From: Adiantum capillus-veneris
Taxonomy: Eukaryota > Streptophyta > Polypodiopsida > Polypodiales > Pteridaceae
Reading direction: 5' to 3'
DNA length: 64,000 nucleotides
Assembly (NCBI GenBank): GCA_014529385.2
Contig: CM043962.1
Coordinates: 123,618,470 to 123,682,469, forward strand
Part shown: positions 23,400 to 33,913 of the stretch, one piece after another
How positions within the stretch are numbered: the first letter of the stretch is position 1
How the letters are laid out: every line of letters starts with the position of its first letter
The notes under the pieces: generated by a model
Told to the model about the DNA's origin: nothing
The model's input: the letters and a program-made list of their open reading frames with translations, nothing else
Databases searched by the model: none
Translations under genes and position numbers: made by a program

Positions 23400-24165
23400 T
23401 ACTCTCCTTCCTTCTAGGTATTATTTCAATGTTAAAGAGATATGCATCTAACAAATCATCTTCAATTCCCTCAATCTTCCCTTTGTTTACGAGTCTAGAA
23501 AGATGATCAGCTCGTTTGATGGGTAGTATCCTTCTTTACCACAACTGTGAAAACAAATTCTAGTAAGATGATGAACCACCTTAATACTATGCCTATGTTG
23601 CGTGGCTTGCTAACAAGATACAATAGTGCTTAATGATCAACAAAGAAAAAGAATTGATTTGCGAGGAGGTAATGCCTGAATTTCTTCAATGCATAGACCA
23701 TTCCCAATCCTTCCCTTTTAGTGGTTGTGTAATTTTTTTCAGCACTATTTAATTGGCGGGGTTGGCATAGAAAATTGGAAAATCTATATTGCCTTCTCTA
23801 GGTTGTGCCAATATACATCCAATGGCAAAAGAAAAGGCATCAACATGCACATGGAAGATCTTATTCCAATCTGGTTCCTTAAGAATTGATGCTTACACCA
23901 ATGCCTAGTTCAATTTTTAAAATGATTCCTCAAAGTCTTTTGTCCAATCAAAGGCCACTATCAAGCTATAAAGAGGTTTGGCAATTAATGCATACATGTG
24001 GATAATTTTTTGGTAATATTCACAATGTTCCATAAATGATTGAGCCTCTCTAACTGATGTTGGACGTGGAATTTTCACAATCAACTTGATTTTATCCATA
24101 TCCATGAATATTCCGTTTGCTTCTGACACAATATGTCCTAGGATCTTGCCTCGTCTAACACTTCT
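23400..24165 (-). pseudogene. C: RT thumb and RNase H
   Basis: The 24129-23917 piece has the RT end (SEANGIFMDMDKIKLI, then SVREAQSFMEHCEYYQKII). Further left, in several frames, are the RNase H first Asp region (FHVHVDAFSFAIGCILAQP) and later decayed sequence. No intact frame. Confidence 0.65.
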
Positions 24166-24724
24166 CCAAGTTAAGGCATGTCATGAATGTTAATTTCTAA
24201 CCTTCTAAGAGTATTTTACAACTTGAGTTGGCCATTAAGTTTAGCAAAAATAAAAAGAGAACAAGCAAAATTGATTAAGTGTTAATGGACCAACCATATA
24301 AGGCTTGGGACCAAATGGGGAGAAGTCCATAAAAGAGTAAGGGGAATTGCTAACTAATTATCTCAGTCAAAGGTACATGTCAAGGAAGGATAAATGTATC
24401 CCGAGCAGCCTTGAGCAAAGATACAGGATAAAGTGAGGACAAAGGAGATGACCGAGAGCAATTGTAGGAGTCTAAAAATAGAAAGTGATTGTGCTAAGCT
24501 CAAGCCATTAGAATAACTCTTTAGAATCTAAGTATGAAGTCTGGAAAGCCTTAGGGTAAAATTCTAACATGCCACAAAATGTCTAAATTTAGCAGGTTTT
24601 AGGAACAACTTAGCAGCACCTTCAAACCATTTGGCTAAGGTTTTGCATAGGAGGTGAAAGTTTTAAAGCCCAAAGGGTGAGTTTTATTTTTGCCAACAAT
24701 TATCCTACTTTGGCAGGTAGAGTG
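24166..24724. other. Unassigned DNA left of element D
   Basis: No gene or domain seen. A TG at 24180 starts a stretch that could be the beginning of the F 5' LTR, which D would then have split, but I found no second F LTR to test this. The last five bases (GAGTG) are the D target site. Confidence 0.35.
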
Positions 24725-24944
24725 TGAAGTCGCGGAGCGGAGCGTGGGTCGACTCTCTCACACACACACATAGTGAGTTTACACAGTACAGTAGTACGCA
24801 GAGAACTGTTAGAAGGGTTATCTCCCAATTTTTCTTAGTATTCACAAAGTATAAGTTAGTATATACAAAGAGTTAGAGGTAAGTGAGTTAGGCGGGCGGG
24901 CGGCCATATCCGCATAAGAGGCCACTTGGGCTTTAATCCCAACA
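24725..24944 (-). repeat. Element D 3' LTR
   Basis: 220 bp, starting TGAAGTCGCGGAGCGG and ending TTAATCCCAACA. It pairs with 30071-30290. Confidence 0.95.
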
Positions 24945-24958
24945 ACCTCCCACTTAAA
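24945..24958 (-). other. Element D polypurine tract
   Basis: On the minus strand TAAGTGGGAGGT directly precedes the 3' LTR, the usual Tnt1-type tract. Confidence 0.85.
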
Positions 24959-25028
24959 GTCCAATGTGGCACTTTAAGTAACTGTAAATCTATGAACATA
25001 AATGTACAAAGATTTACATGGCTGCCAT

Positions 25029-28000
25029 CTATCCAATGCCCAATAACTCACGACAATGCACAAAGCCCTCTCCTGGAAGTCCCTTTGTGAGTAGATCAGC
25101 AGGATTGTCCTTGGTGTGGATCTTCAATAGTTGTATATGCTTGTCTTCAAGCACTTCCCTAATGAAGTGATATTTCACATCAATATGCTTAGTCTTCGAA
25201 TGGAACACTGGATTCTTTGCCAATTCTATAGCACTTTGACTATCACAATATAACTCTGGCATATCTACTTTGATTCCCAAGTCTGCAACCAATCTACCAA
25301 GCCAAATAGCTTCTTTGCATGCCTCATTTGCTGCAACATACTCAGCTTCTGTAGTAGACTGCGTAACACAATCTTGTAATCGAGATCGCCATGATATGGC
25401 ACCTCCAGCCAATGTAAAGACATAGCCTGATGTAGATCTCCTCTTATCCAAGTCTCCTGCATAATCTGAGTCAGTGTATCCTCTGACACTCAAATCCTGA
25501 CTACCATAGCATATGCGCATACTCTTTGTATGTTTTAAGTATCTCATGATACCTTTCACTGCCTCCCAATGTTTCTTGCCGGGATTTGACATATATCTGC
25601 TAACCACTCCCACTGCAAATGCAATATCCGGACGTGTAGCAATCATTGCATACATCAAACTACCCACTGCAGACGCATATGGAATCTTATCCATTTCAGC
25701 CTTTTCTTCCTCAGACACAGGACAATCTTGTTTGCTAAGTTTCACATATGGTGGCAATGGAACACTCAATGCCTTTCCCTTCTCCATATTGAAATGTTGC
25801 AAAACCTTGTCAATATACTCTGTTTGAGATAACCAAATCAACTTCTTTGATCTGTCTCTCTCAATGCGCATACCAAGTATATGACTTGCCTCACCCATGT
25901 CTTTCATGTCAAACGATTTTGCCATCTTTGACTTCAAAGCTGAAATTTCTTCCAAGTGTTTGCCAGCAATCAACATGTCATCCACATACAAAATAAGGAT
26001 CAACCAACTGCCATCCTTAGCCTTCTTTGTATATAGACAGTGATCAAACTCACTACGTTTGTAGCCTTGAGAAAGCATAAACTGGTGGAACTTATGGTAC
26101 CATGCCCTCGGTGATTGTTTTAAGCCATAAAGACTCTTTAACAACTGGCATACCAAATGTTCCATGCCTTTCTCAACAAACCCTTCTGGCTGCTGCATGT
26201 AAATTTCCACATCTAAATCACCATGCAAGAACGCTGTCTTGACATCCATTTGGTGCAGCACCAAATCCAATATAGCAACCAATGCAAGAAAGCATCTCAA
26301 TGTAGTCATCTTGACCACTGGAGAGAAGACTTCATCAAAGTCAATGCCTTGTTCTTGCTTAAAGCCCTTGGCAACAAGCCTTGCTTTGTACTTTGGTTGA
26401 CTATCATGAGCGGTGATCTTATACCTGTAAACCCATTTACAAGGTAGAGCCTTTTTGCCCTGTGGTAATTTAACCAACTTCCATGTCTGGTTTTTATGCA
26501 GAGCTGTCATCTCTGACTGCATGGCCAACTTCCATTTTTTCGAGTCAACCACTTGTAATGCTTCCTTGTAACAAGATGGTTCTCCGCAATCTATGAGCAT
26601 GACATAATTTAGAGATGGCACATAACGATCAGGTGGTTTGGAGACACGCTCAGAACGTCTCACCACAACTGATTCTGCCTCTCTAGCCACTATAGGCTGT
26701 TCCTGAGCCTGACCATGCTGTCTTGATGTGCTAGCACTAGGTCCATCTTCCCTGAAAACAACTCTTCTGATCTCCTCTGTCTTTTCTGGCTTAGCGTGAA
26801 ACTTGGCTTCATTGAAATGCACATCATTGCTACAAATAAGCTTTCTGGACTCAGGATCCCAAAGCCGGTAACCTATCTCGCCCGATTCTCCGTAGCCAAG
26901 AAATATACACTTCTTGCTCTTTGGTTCTAACTTATTTCTGAACTCCTTAGGAATATGGCTATAAGCTTCACAACCAAAGACTCTTAGATGCTTATACGAA
27001 GGTGCCTTGCCTGTCCATAGCATCTCGGCCACTGCACTCTTATCCAGAACCCTACTAGGAGACCTGTTGATCAAATGGACTGCTGTAGCCACTGCTTCCG
27101 CCCAAAATCCATCAGGCAATTCAGCATTTGACAACATGCTTCTGACCTTCTCTTGTATGGTCCTATTCATACGTTCTGCAACCCCATTCTGTGAAGGATT
27201 ATATGGTGCAGTAAGTTCCCGCTTAATCCCTTTTGCTTCACAAAAGTCTTGAAAAGCTTTGAAAACGTACTCTCCACCATTGTTAGTTCTCAAGCACTTC
27301 AGCTTCTGACCACTCTGATTCTCCACCAGCTGCAAGAATGTCTTAAAGACCTTGAGCACCTCATCCTTGTGCTTCAAGAAGTAAACCCATACTTTGCGAG
27401 AATAGTCATCTATGAATGTACAAAAGTACGCTGCTCCCCCTAGTGACAAACTAGGCATTGGTCCGCATAGATCACTGTGTACAAGAGCTAACCGTTCGTC
27501 CCTACGATTCCTCTTTGATCTGTGCGGTTCCTGTGTTTGCTTACCATAAACACACTGCTCACAAAACTCAAAATCTTGAAATGAAAAGCCAGGCAAATAA
27601 CCATAATGAGAAAGTATTTCCATTCCTCTTTTTGACATATGTCCCAACCTACGATGCCACAGTGACACACTTGGCTGCTCAATCACATTAATTACATGGT
27701 TTTTAACCTCTGAAACATGTAAAGTGTACAGAGTTCCTGACTTGCTGCCATGTGCTACAGTCATCGAACCTTTGGAGATCTTCCAAGCGCTGTTCCCAAA
27801 AATTGTCACATAACCCGCATCATCCAACTTCCCTGTACTAATCAAGCTCTTTCGGATTGCTGGAACATGTCTGACATTCTTAAGCCATAAAGAAGAGCCA
27901 TTCTGAAACTTCAACTGCACATCTCCCACTCCAAGTATGTCACAAACCTGCTCATTGCCAAGTCTGACATAATCTTTAGTAGCCACATATGATGTAAACC

Positions 28001-29003
28001 ACTGTTTGTGCGGAGAAACATGTAAAGATGCCCCTGAGTCGATAATCCAATCACTCATAGCATGTCCATCCTCTGCAGTCAAGAAAACAGAATCAAGATT
28101 GCTTGTAAGGAAGATGTCACCAGCTGCTATACCAGAATCACTGTCTGAACCAGATCCTGTGACATTCACCTCTTCAATCTTCACTGAACTCTTCTTTTCA
28201 TCTTGCTCAGAACTCTTTGTTTTTCCTTTTTCTTGTTTCCATTTCGTACAGTCTCGCTTCATGTGACCCTTCTTGCCACAATGGTAGCATTCTATGTCAT
28301 CCTTTGACTTCGAATCACGAGACTTACTTCGGTTTTGTGCCTTCTTACCCTTCTTCTCTTTAAACTGTTGTCTCCCTCGAACGACCAAAGCACTATTGCC
28401 TTTGCCTTTGTCAATGTTCTTCCTGTTCACTTCCTCTGTGAGCAAGCTGCCTTCTACATTGGCACTTGTAAGACCTTCTGGTGCGACAGAATTACTTAAC
28501 GCTCTACGAAAAGTATCCCAACTGTCTGGCAAAGTGATTAAGAGAAACATAGCCTTCACTGAATCTGGAAAGACTATCTCCTGTGCTGTTAACTGGCTGA
28601 AAATTGAGTGAAATTCATTCAGATGATTTGACATGGCTGTCCCTTCCTTCATCTTCAAATCCACCAATTTCTTGAGCCAGTAAATCTGAGAAGCAGCACT
28701 TTGTTTCTTGTACATATCACATAGCTTTTGCCATACGCCATACGCTGTAGTCTCTTCTGCTACATTGAAGTAAACATTTTCTGCCAGTGTCAGCATGATT
28801 GTGGAACAAGCTAACTCGTCAAGCTCTTCCCACTCATCTTCAGCCATAAATTCTGGTCTCTCCCCTTTGAGCTTCAGTGGCTTCACTTGTTTTTTCTGCA
28901 CCAAAACCTGCCAAATCTGCTTCTTCCAGAATGGAAAGTTTGTGCCATCCAGCTTCTTTATGTTGTAAAGAGTCTCACTTTGAGAAGATGCCATATCTGC
29001 CAA
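25029..29003 (-). CDS. D: Ty1/copia gag-pol polyprotein, 1324 aa
   Basis: A single open frame carries everything a copia element needs. Order: copia-type gag (residues ~10-200), CCHC knuckle CYHCGKKGHMKRDC (239-252), aspartic protease with DSG at 322-324, pre-integrase HHCC (H450, H454, C481, C484), integrase core (D511, then position 574, E610), RT with YVDD at 1006-1009, and RNase H (D1178, E1219/E1221 region, D1254). The start ATG at 29001-29003 gives MADMASSQSE. Position 574 sits 35 residues before E610, exactly where the D-D-35-E motif needs its second Asp, but the codon at 27282-27284 is AAC, Asn. Integration by this protein is therefore predicted to fail, although RT and protease look sound. 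Length and order are normal for the Tork/Tnt1 group. The ~1 kb leader upstream is long. Confidence 0.95.
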   Translation of the reverse strand: MADMASSQSETLYNIKKLDGTNFPFWKKQIWQVLVQKKQVKPLKLKGERPEFMAEDEWEELDELACSTIMLTLAENVYFNVAEETTAYGVWQKLCDMYKKQSAASQIYWLKKLVDLKMKEGTAMSNHLNEFHSIFSQLTAQEIVFPDSVKAMFLLITLPDSWDTFRRALSNSVAPEGLTSANVEGSLLTEEVNRKNIDKGKGNSALVVRGRQQFKEKKGKKAQNRSKSRDSKSKDDIECYHCGKKGHMKRDCTKWKQEKGKTKSSEQDEKKSSVKIEEVNVTGSGSDSDSGIAAGDIFLTSNLDSVFLTAEDGHAMSDWIIDSGASLHVSPHKQWFTSYVATKDYVRLGNEQVCDILGVGDVQLKFQNGSSLWLKNVRHVPAIRKSLISTGKLDDAGYVTIFGNSAWKISKGSMTVAHGSKSGTLYTLHVSEVKNHVINVIEQPSVSLWHRRLGHMSKRGMEILSHYGYLPGFSFQDFEFCEQCVYGKQTQEPHRSKRNRRDERLALVHSDLCGPMPSLSLGGAAYFCTFIDDYSRKVWVYFLKHKDEVLKVFKTFLQLVENQSGQKLKCLRTNNGGEYVFKAFQDFCEAKGIKRELTAPYNPSQNGVAERMNRTIQEKVRSMLSNAELPDGFWAEAVATAVHLINRSPSRVLDKSAVAEMLWTGKAPSYKHLRVFGCEAYSHIPKEFRNKLEPKSKKCIFLGYGESGEIGYRLWDPESRKLICSNDVHFNEAKFHAKPEKTEEIRRVVFREDGPSASTSRQHGQAQEQPIVAREAESVVVRRSERVSKPPDRYVPSLNYVMLIDCGEPSCYKEALQVVDSKKWKLAMQSEMTALHKNQTWKLVKLPQGKKALPCKWVYRYKITAHDSQPKYKARLVAKGFKQEQGIDFDEVFSPVVKMTTLRCFLALVAILDLVLHQMDVKTAFLHGDLDVEIYMQQPEGFVEKGMEHLVCQLLKSLYGLKQSPRAWYHKFHQFMLSQGYKRSEFDHCLYTKKAKDGSWLILILYVDDMLIAGKHLEEISALKSKMAKSFDMKDMGEASHILGMRIERDRSKKLIWLSQTEYIDKVLQHFNMEKGKALSVPLPPYVKLSKQDCPVSEEEKAEMDKIPYASAVGSLMYAMIATRPDIAFAVGVVSRYMSNPGKKHWEAVKGIMRYLKHTKSMRICYGSQDLSVRGYTDSDYAGDLDKRRSTSGYVFTLAGGAISWRSRLQDCVTQSTTEAEYVAANEACKEAIWLGRLVADLGIKVDMPELYCDSQSAIELAKNPVFHSKTKHIDVKYHFIREVLEDKHIQLLKIHTKDNPADLLTKGLPGEGFVHCRELLGIG

Positions 29004-30053
29004 ACTGTTTACTCCTGAGAAAAATCCGACAGAGTTTCCCCTGTAAACTGGCCTCTGTACATAGTAAACAAGCTGTAATCAACAAGCTGAACACCTCTCC
29101 TCAGGAACTGTCAGTATTTTTGAAAATTTTTGACAGAGTCTCCCCTGTAAACTGAGCTCTGGGAACCAAAAGATAGCTCAAGAAACAATCATAAATAGCT
29201 GACCAATGACAAATTTAAAAAATCCCTGTAATATGCTATCCTGTAAGCATACACTGTCTCCTCTCTGGGCGATGACAGAACCTGTATCTGTCTCAAGACT
29301 GAACCCTGATCAATGCCTCAACGGCCTGACGCATAAGATGCAATCCAGTGTCTACACAAAGTCATACATCCTAAGGGATAAAAGTCGACGAAGAAGATGC
29401 GTGTAGAGGGGAACTCCAGCAACCTAATCCACCTCACACTGGGTAACCCAGCCCCCAGTGCTTGGCTTCAAAAAACCTCACACACGACCCTCTCAGATGG
29501 CTCAACAAACTGCCCAGAACTAGCATACATCCTATAATAGACCAATCACTGTCCTATGACCGCTGCGGCGGTCTGTCTGCTAGTGTGACTCACAACTAGT
29601 AGACCCACAATCACAGTACATCAATCTGCAATACATGCCAGTGGTGTCAAGTCGTCGTATGGCCACACCTCCCCTGGAACCTGGCAAGCACAAGAAGTAG
29701 CAATGCAGACTGCAATATATATATCTGATGATATATATGTGTACCTGGTCTATAGATGATGCTCTGAAGACGAATAAGTGATGTATGTCGATGTCGATAT
29801 TGATGTCGACCACCTCCTGCTTGTCAATCTACACAAGACGGATTTCTTTGCGGTTGAAATCTATCTTCTGCTGTAGTGCTCAGAACGAAATTCTGAGGGC
29901 ATAAACGGCTTCGAAAGGGGGGTAAAACCCCAGGTCGCCTAGGTCGCCTGATGGAAACGCTCCCGGAACGCCGAGTGTGAATTTTCGAACTCCGGATCCA
30001 GAATCTGCCGGAAAAGTGCGCGCGCGCGCGATTGCGCAAATCCGCACTGAACC
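29004..30053 (-). promoter_or_regulatory. D: 5' leader
   Basis: About 1.05 kb of leader separates the primer site from gag. It includes an alternating CG run at 30018-30030 and an 18-base motif at 29910-29927 that is repeated exactly in element J. Copia leaders usually hold RNA packaging or dimerisation signals; this is not shown here. Confidence 0.6.
29910..29927 (-). promoter_or_regulatory. Conserved leader motif TTTTACCCCCCTTTCGAA (D copy)
   Basis: Read on the element strand, this 18-mer is identical to 42138-42155 in J, at nearly the same distance (~125 bp) downstream of the primer site, although the surrounding leaders differ widely. A conserved RNA signal is possible. Confidence 0.55.
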
Positions 30054-30068
30054 AAGGCTCTGATACCA
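30054..30068 (-). other. Element D primer binding site (initiator tRNA-Met)
   Basis: On the minus strand TGGTATCAGAGCCTT lies two bases from the 5' LTR. Confidence 0.92.
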
Positions 30069-30070
30069 AT

Positions 30071-30290
30071 TGAAGTCGCAGAGCGGAGCGTGGGTCGACT
30101 CTCTCTCACACACACACAGTGAGCTTACACAGTACAGTAGTACGCAGAGAACTGTTAGAAGGGTTATCTCCCAATTTTTCTTAGTATTCACAAAGTATAA
30201 GTTAGTATATACAAAGAGTTAGAGGTAAGTGAGTTAGGCGGACGGGCGGCCATATCCGCATAAGAGGCCACTTGGGCTTTAATCCCAACA
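30071..30290 (-). repeat. Element D 5' LTR
   Basis: 220 bp, followed by target duplication GAGTG at 30291-30295. The near identity to the 3' LTR implies recent insertion. Confidence 0.95.
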
Positions 30291-30698
30291 GAGTGTCGCC
30301 TAGGGTCAGCTTCGTAAGCCTCCAAGGTTTGTACAAAGGTCTTACACCTGAGCTAATTAATGAAAGTTTAAGTTATTATTTTTTTTAATGAAAGGAAAAA
30401 TCTAAAGACTAAGGTTAGATCAGCCCTTCCTCATTTAGTAAGTTGACTCTAGTTTTGGTTTACTAAGCTTAACTAAGCCACATGTCCAAAGTAGCCTACA
30501 CTTGCTTTGAGTGAACTTAACAAGTGTGTGTGGTGTTTCCACTTGCCAAGATGGGTCCCAAGAAAGGGGGACGAGTTCTAGCATACAAGGAAAGAGAGAC
30601 AACTGTTGGAGAGTGCTTGAGTTGCATTAGGAGGTGTTCCCACCTCATTGGTCAAGTGTGAAGCATTCTAACTTAAGACTAGTTGCAATCTTGCAAAG

Positions 30699-30709
30699 CT
30701 ATATAAGAG
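30699..30709 (+). promoter_or_regulatory. TATA box of the F LTR
   Basis: CTATATAAGAG lies in the presumed U3 region, ~1.1 kb before the LTR end, with pyrimidine-rich sequence 30-60 bp downstream. Matches the plant TATA consensus. Confidence 0.55.
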
Positions 30710-30760
30710 AGGACTCGTTGCATTTTTTTAGGCTCTTTTTCCTCTCACACACACTCAAAG

Positions 30761-30764
<4 letters not shown>

Positions 30765-30826
<62 letters not shown>
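30765..30826. repeat. (CT)n microsatellite
   Basis: About 30 uninterrupted CT units just downstream of the F TATA box. Confidence 0.95.
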
Positions 30827-30827
<1 letters not shown>

Positions 30828-31165
30828 GAGACGGACTCTATGCTCAAGCTCTTGGCTATCGATGCAAATCCAAGCTAATAAAATTTCTTCTTCTCCATCT
30901 CTACTATTCTATTACTAATCAAATGCTAAGAGCTTTCCCATGAGCAAATGTACATGGAATATAATTTCTCTTGCTTGAAATATACTTCTCTCCACCTTCA
31001 TCTTCCTCTTTCCCCGCGATTCCTTTCTCCCCGTTGGGGTGTTTAGGGTTTGAGAAGGAGGGTTATACCATGGAACCTTGAAGACACCATCTTCTTGATT
31101 CAAGCAAGGCTCTACAAGAGCACAAATATGTATTGTAACAAAGCTCTCTTTTGAAAGGATTATAA

Positions 31166-31391
31166 TACAAGTCCTTTTGAAGGGGTGACAAGTTCTAAGA
31201 AAATATGGTCCTCAATTAGTTGTCAATCTTGATTGGTTAATCTCTTTGAATTATGTGAATGGTTAAAGTGCTTTTTATGTACAAGTCCTTTTGGAGGGGG
31301 GACAACTCCAAGACATTTGGTTCTCATCAAATTTTCAATATTAATTGGTAATTCTCTTTGAATTATGTTCATGCTTAAAGTGTTTTAATGT
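31166..31391. repeat. 114 bp tandem duplication in the F LTR
   Basis: Units start TACAAGTCCTTTTG at 31166 and 31280. They share the ends (TCTCTTTGAATTATGT, TTAAAGTG) but differ by about 20 percent in the middle, so the duplication is old. Confidence 0.8.
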
Positions 31392-31790
31392 GTAATGGCT
31401 TCAAAAATATATATAATCACTACCTACATAGTGCAACGGCACTCTAGAGAGAAGAAAACGTTGAAGGAAAAACAAAAGAGAAGAGAAACACAAATATACC
31501 AATGTGCACTTGACCACCTCTCTTTAATATGTGGGCACAATAAGTCAATTGACTTTCCACCTTCATGTATCTTTTTATTTCTTAAACTCACCCTTTACTT
31601 ATGGACTCTAGATGTTTTGAAAAGATTTTTATTTTTTCAAGATTGTGGATCCCTAATGTGTACTTGTGTAAAGAAATCAATGCGGGACAACCTATGTTCT
31701 CCTTGTTATCTCTCTTTCTTAAAGGAAAACCCTCTCCTTTCATAGTTAAATTTTACTAAATCTAAAAGTAAGTGTTAAATTCTCTGACAT

Positions 31791-31802
31791 TGGTATTAGA
31801 GC
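31791..31802 (+). other. F primer binding site (initiator tRNA-Met)
   Basis: TGGTATTAGAGC, one base after the LTR end and one change from the standard site. The sequence that follows (TTCTTGCTTAAGAAGAGAGG) matches the A-family leader read on the plus strand. Confidence 0.75.
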
Positions 31803-32562
31803 TGAGGTTTCTCTTTTCTTGCTTAAGAAGAGAGGTCCTTTAGTAATTTATGAAAGGTTGGAGTTGTTCATTACAATAGGGTAAGTGTGATTGGGATTTA
31901 TTAACTTGATTGGTATTCATGTTTACAGGGTACAAGGACACATCAAGATATATGGTCTTAATGGAAGCCTTTGGGACTTGTCTATGGCTTAATCATTACT
32001 GAGCTATTAGTCGCCCGATAGGAACCGATGGTTTTGTTCATTACAATAGGGTAAGTGGGATTGGGATTTATTAACTTGATTGGTATTCATGTTTACATGG
32101 TACTAGGGACACATCAGGATCTATGGTCTTAATGAAGTCTTTTGGAACTTGCCTATGGCTTAATCATTATTGAACTATTAGCACCGATAGGAACCGGTGC
32201 TAGCCTCACACTGTTAAACCCACTCCAATACTCTTTGCAATTAACAAAATTGTAAACCACGGGTGTAGTTACTCGAGTGATAATTTTCAAGGGATAAGAA
32301 GAGTGGTACTAGGGACACATCAGGATCTATGGTCTTAATGAAGTCTTTTGGAACTTGCCTATGGCTTAATCATTATTGAGCTATTAGCACCGATAGGAAC
32401 AGGTGCTAGCCTCACACTGTTAAACCCACTCCAATACTCTTTGCAATTAACAAAATTGTAAACCACGGGTGTAGTTACTCGAGTGATAATTTTCAAGGGA
32501 TAAGAAGAGTGGTAGCCAAAGTTTTGGAAGCGCCAAGGAAAGAGTTAGCATACACATATAGA
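31803..32562 (+). repeat. F: 5' leader with 206 bp tandem duplications
   Basis: This is the A-family leader expanded by tandem copying. Units of 206 bp start GGTACTAGGGAC at 32099 and 32305 and are nearly identical. A third, more diverged copy precedes them from ~31920. The last copy ends near 32513. No coding content. Confidence 0.75.
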
Positions 32563-33611
32563 AAAATCTAATCATGGCCCAACATAATCAAGAGAATGTA
32601 ATTAGTATTAACAACTTAGATTTAGTAAACACATATAACAAAATCTAATCATGGTCCAACATAATCAAGAGAATGTGGTCAATATTAACAACTTATATTT
32701 GGCTCATGGTATAACATTTGATGACGGTTGCAGAGTTGTCAACTATCTTGTTGGCAAGTTACAAGAAGTAATGTGAGACCCTATTTTGCAAGGGGAGGTT
32801 CAAAGTCAAATTCAAGCCCTTCGAGTTCAAAATCTCTCAAGTGTCTAAGAAGGGAGAATTTATGTGAGGCCTCCTAGTAAGACCCCCAAAAGAGGGATCT
32901 CTTTGGGTAATAAAGAGGAGGTATTGAAAGGACCTCCAAGGCAAACTGTTCAATAAGAAGAAGTGTGCCCTGAACTTTCAATGGAGAGGTATGAAAGTGA
33001 CACTCCTCCTACCTCTGAAAGTGATGCTACCCGAGCGCTGCCCCAAGAAGACAACGGGCACTATGGTCACCTACTCCTCCTCCCAAAAAGAAGAGGAAAT
33101 CATCAAGTACTCCCTCTCATACTAATCCATAGAAGGGAGAAAGAAATCCAAGTAATTGGAAGAGAAGGAAGTGGTCACCATCTTCGCCTTCTTCCTCCTC
33201 TTCCTCTTCATCATCATCACCATCTTTGGACACGGAGGACAACGACTTGCCACCAAAGAGAGGAACTATGTGGCATGAAAGAGGCCACGTAAATTGAAGA
33301 AATTCAAAGGAGGAAAGAACATTAGCTTTTTTACCTATGATGGAACCTTTGGAGCAATTGATAAAGTGTTGGCCTTTATCCAACAATTTTATGTGGCTTT
33401 TGGAGATGAAGATTTCTTGGAATCTTCAAAGATCCAAAGTGTTTCTACGCATTTCTAAAATTCAACATGTCAATGGTGGGCAAGCCTACATAGTCAAGGT
33501 GAAGCTCCAAAGACTTGAAAATCTTTGAAGATTGCTATTACAAGGCAATTCCTTCCAAGTGATGCAAAAGACAAAGTCCTCATGGACTCGCAAAGCTTAA
33601 AGATGGCCCAT
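32563..33611 (+). pseudogene. F: gag, first part
   Basis: A plus-strand relative of the A and K gags. The start region is itself duplicated (ATCATGG(C/T)CCAACATAAT at ~32571 and ~32648). Next come NYLVGKLQEVM and a Ser/Lys/His-rich low-complexity stretch. The capsid core follows (FFTYDGTFGAIDKVLAFIQQF, then CQWWAS). Stops and frameshifts are frequent. It is cut at 33611 by copia E and continues at 38791. Confidence 0.75.
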
Positions 33612-33838
33612 TGTTGGAATTAGGGTTGCAGAGAAACACACACAACTTGGAGAGGACGAAGGAAGCTCAAGGCACACAATAGAGAGTGTGTTACTTAGTG
33701 TGCAATAGAAAGATAGATAGCCCTAGAGTGATGGGCGTATATACAATGCACGGGGGAAAAAAACTCCTAAGGAGGGAAAAAATGCCCGGGCGGTCCTAGT
33801 GTGTTCACACACATCACTACCACATGTATATGGTAATA
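33612..33838 (-). repeat. Element E 3' LTR
   Basis: 227 bp, plus strand TGTTGGAATT...GGTAATA. The target duplication fixes the boundaries, so the terminal TA is real. Confidence 0.93.
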
Positions 33839-33850
33839 AATCCCCCCTGG
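33839..33850 (-). other. Element E polypurine tract
   Basis: On the minus strand CCAGGGGGGATT abuts the 3' LTR. Confidence 0.8.
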
Positions 33851-33913
33851 AGTGATGCGGTGAACGAGAGCTGGCACATGAGTAAAGGGAAGTGCCATGC
33901 CTTGAGGACAGGA

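Larger units (their letters stand above)
21443..24165 (-). mobile_element. Old Ty3/gypsy remnant C, right part
   Basis: This is the upstream half of remnant C, with (right to left) RT end, RNase H, integrase zinc finger, integrase core and integrase C-terminus. All are on the minus strand and full of stops. It joins 5810-6724 once A is taken out. A 260 bp tandem duplication (22614-23133) lies inside the integrase. Confidence 0.75.
24725..30290 (-). mobile_element. Ty1/copia (Tork/Tnt1-like) element D, full length
   Basis: A 5566 bp element with two 220 bp LTRs differing at about 5 positions, TG...CA ends and a perfect 5 bp target duplication GAGTG (24720-24724 and 30291-30295). It has an initiator-Met primer site, a polypurine tract and one continuous gag-pol frame. 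It is among the youngest insertions here. The only visible fault in the protein is an integrase active-site change. Confidence 0.95.
30291..31789 (+). repeat. F: 5' LTR (right part at least)
   Basis: A primer binding site at 31791 fixes the LTR end at ...CTGACA (31789). A plant TATA box lies at 30699-30709, followed by a long CT tract and a 114 bp tandem duplication. The LTR start was not located and may lie left of element D. No protein frame is supported. Confidence 0.55.

Noticed and set aside
27007-27252. Plus-strand open frames inside the D polyprotein
   Set aside because: Shadows of the 1324-codon minus-strand frame.
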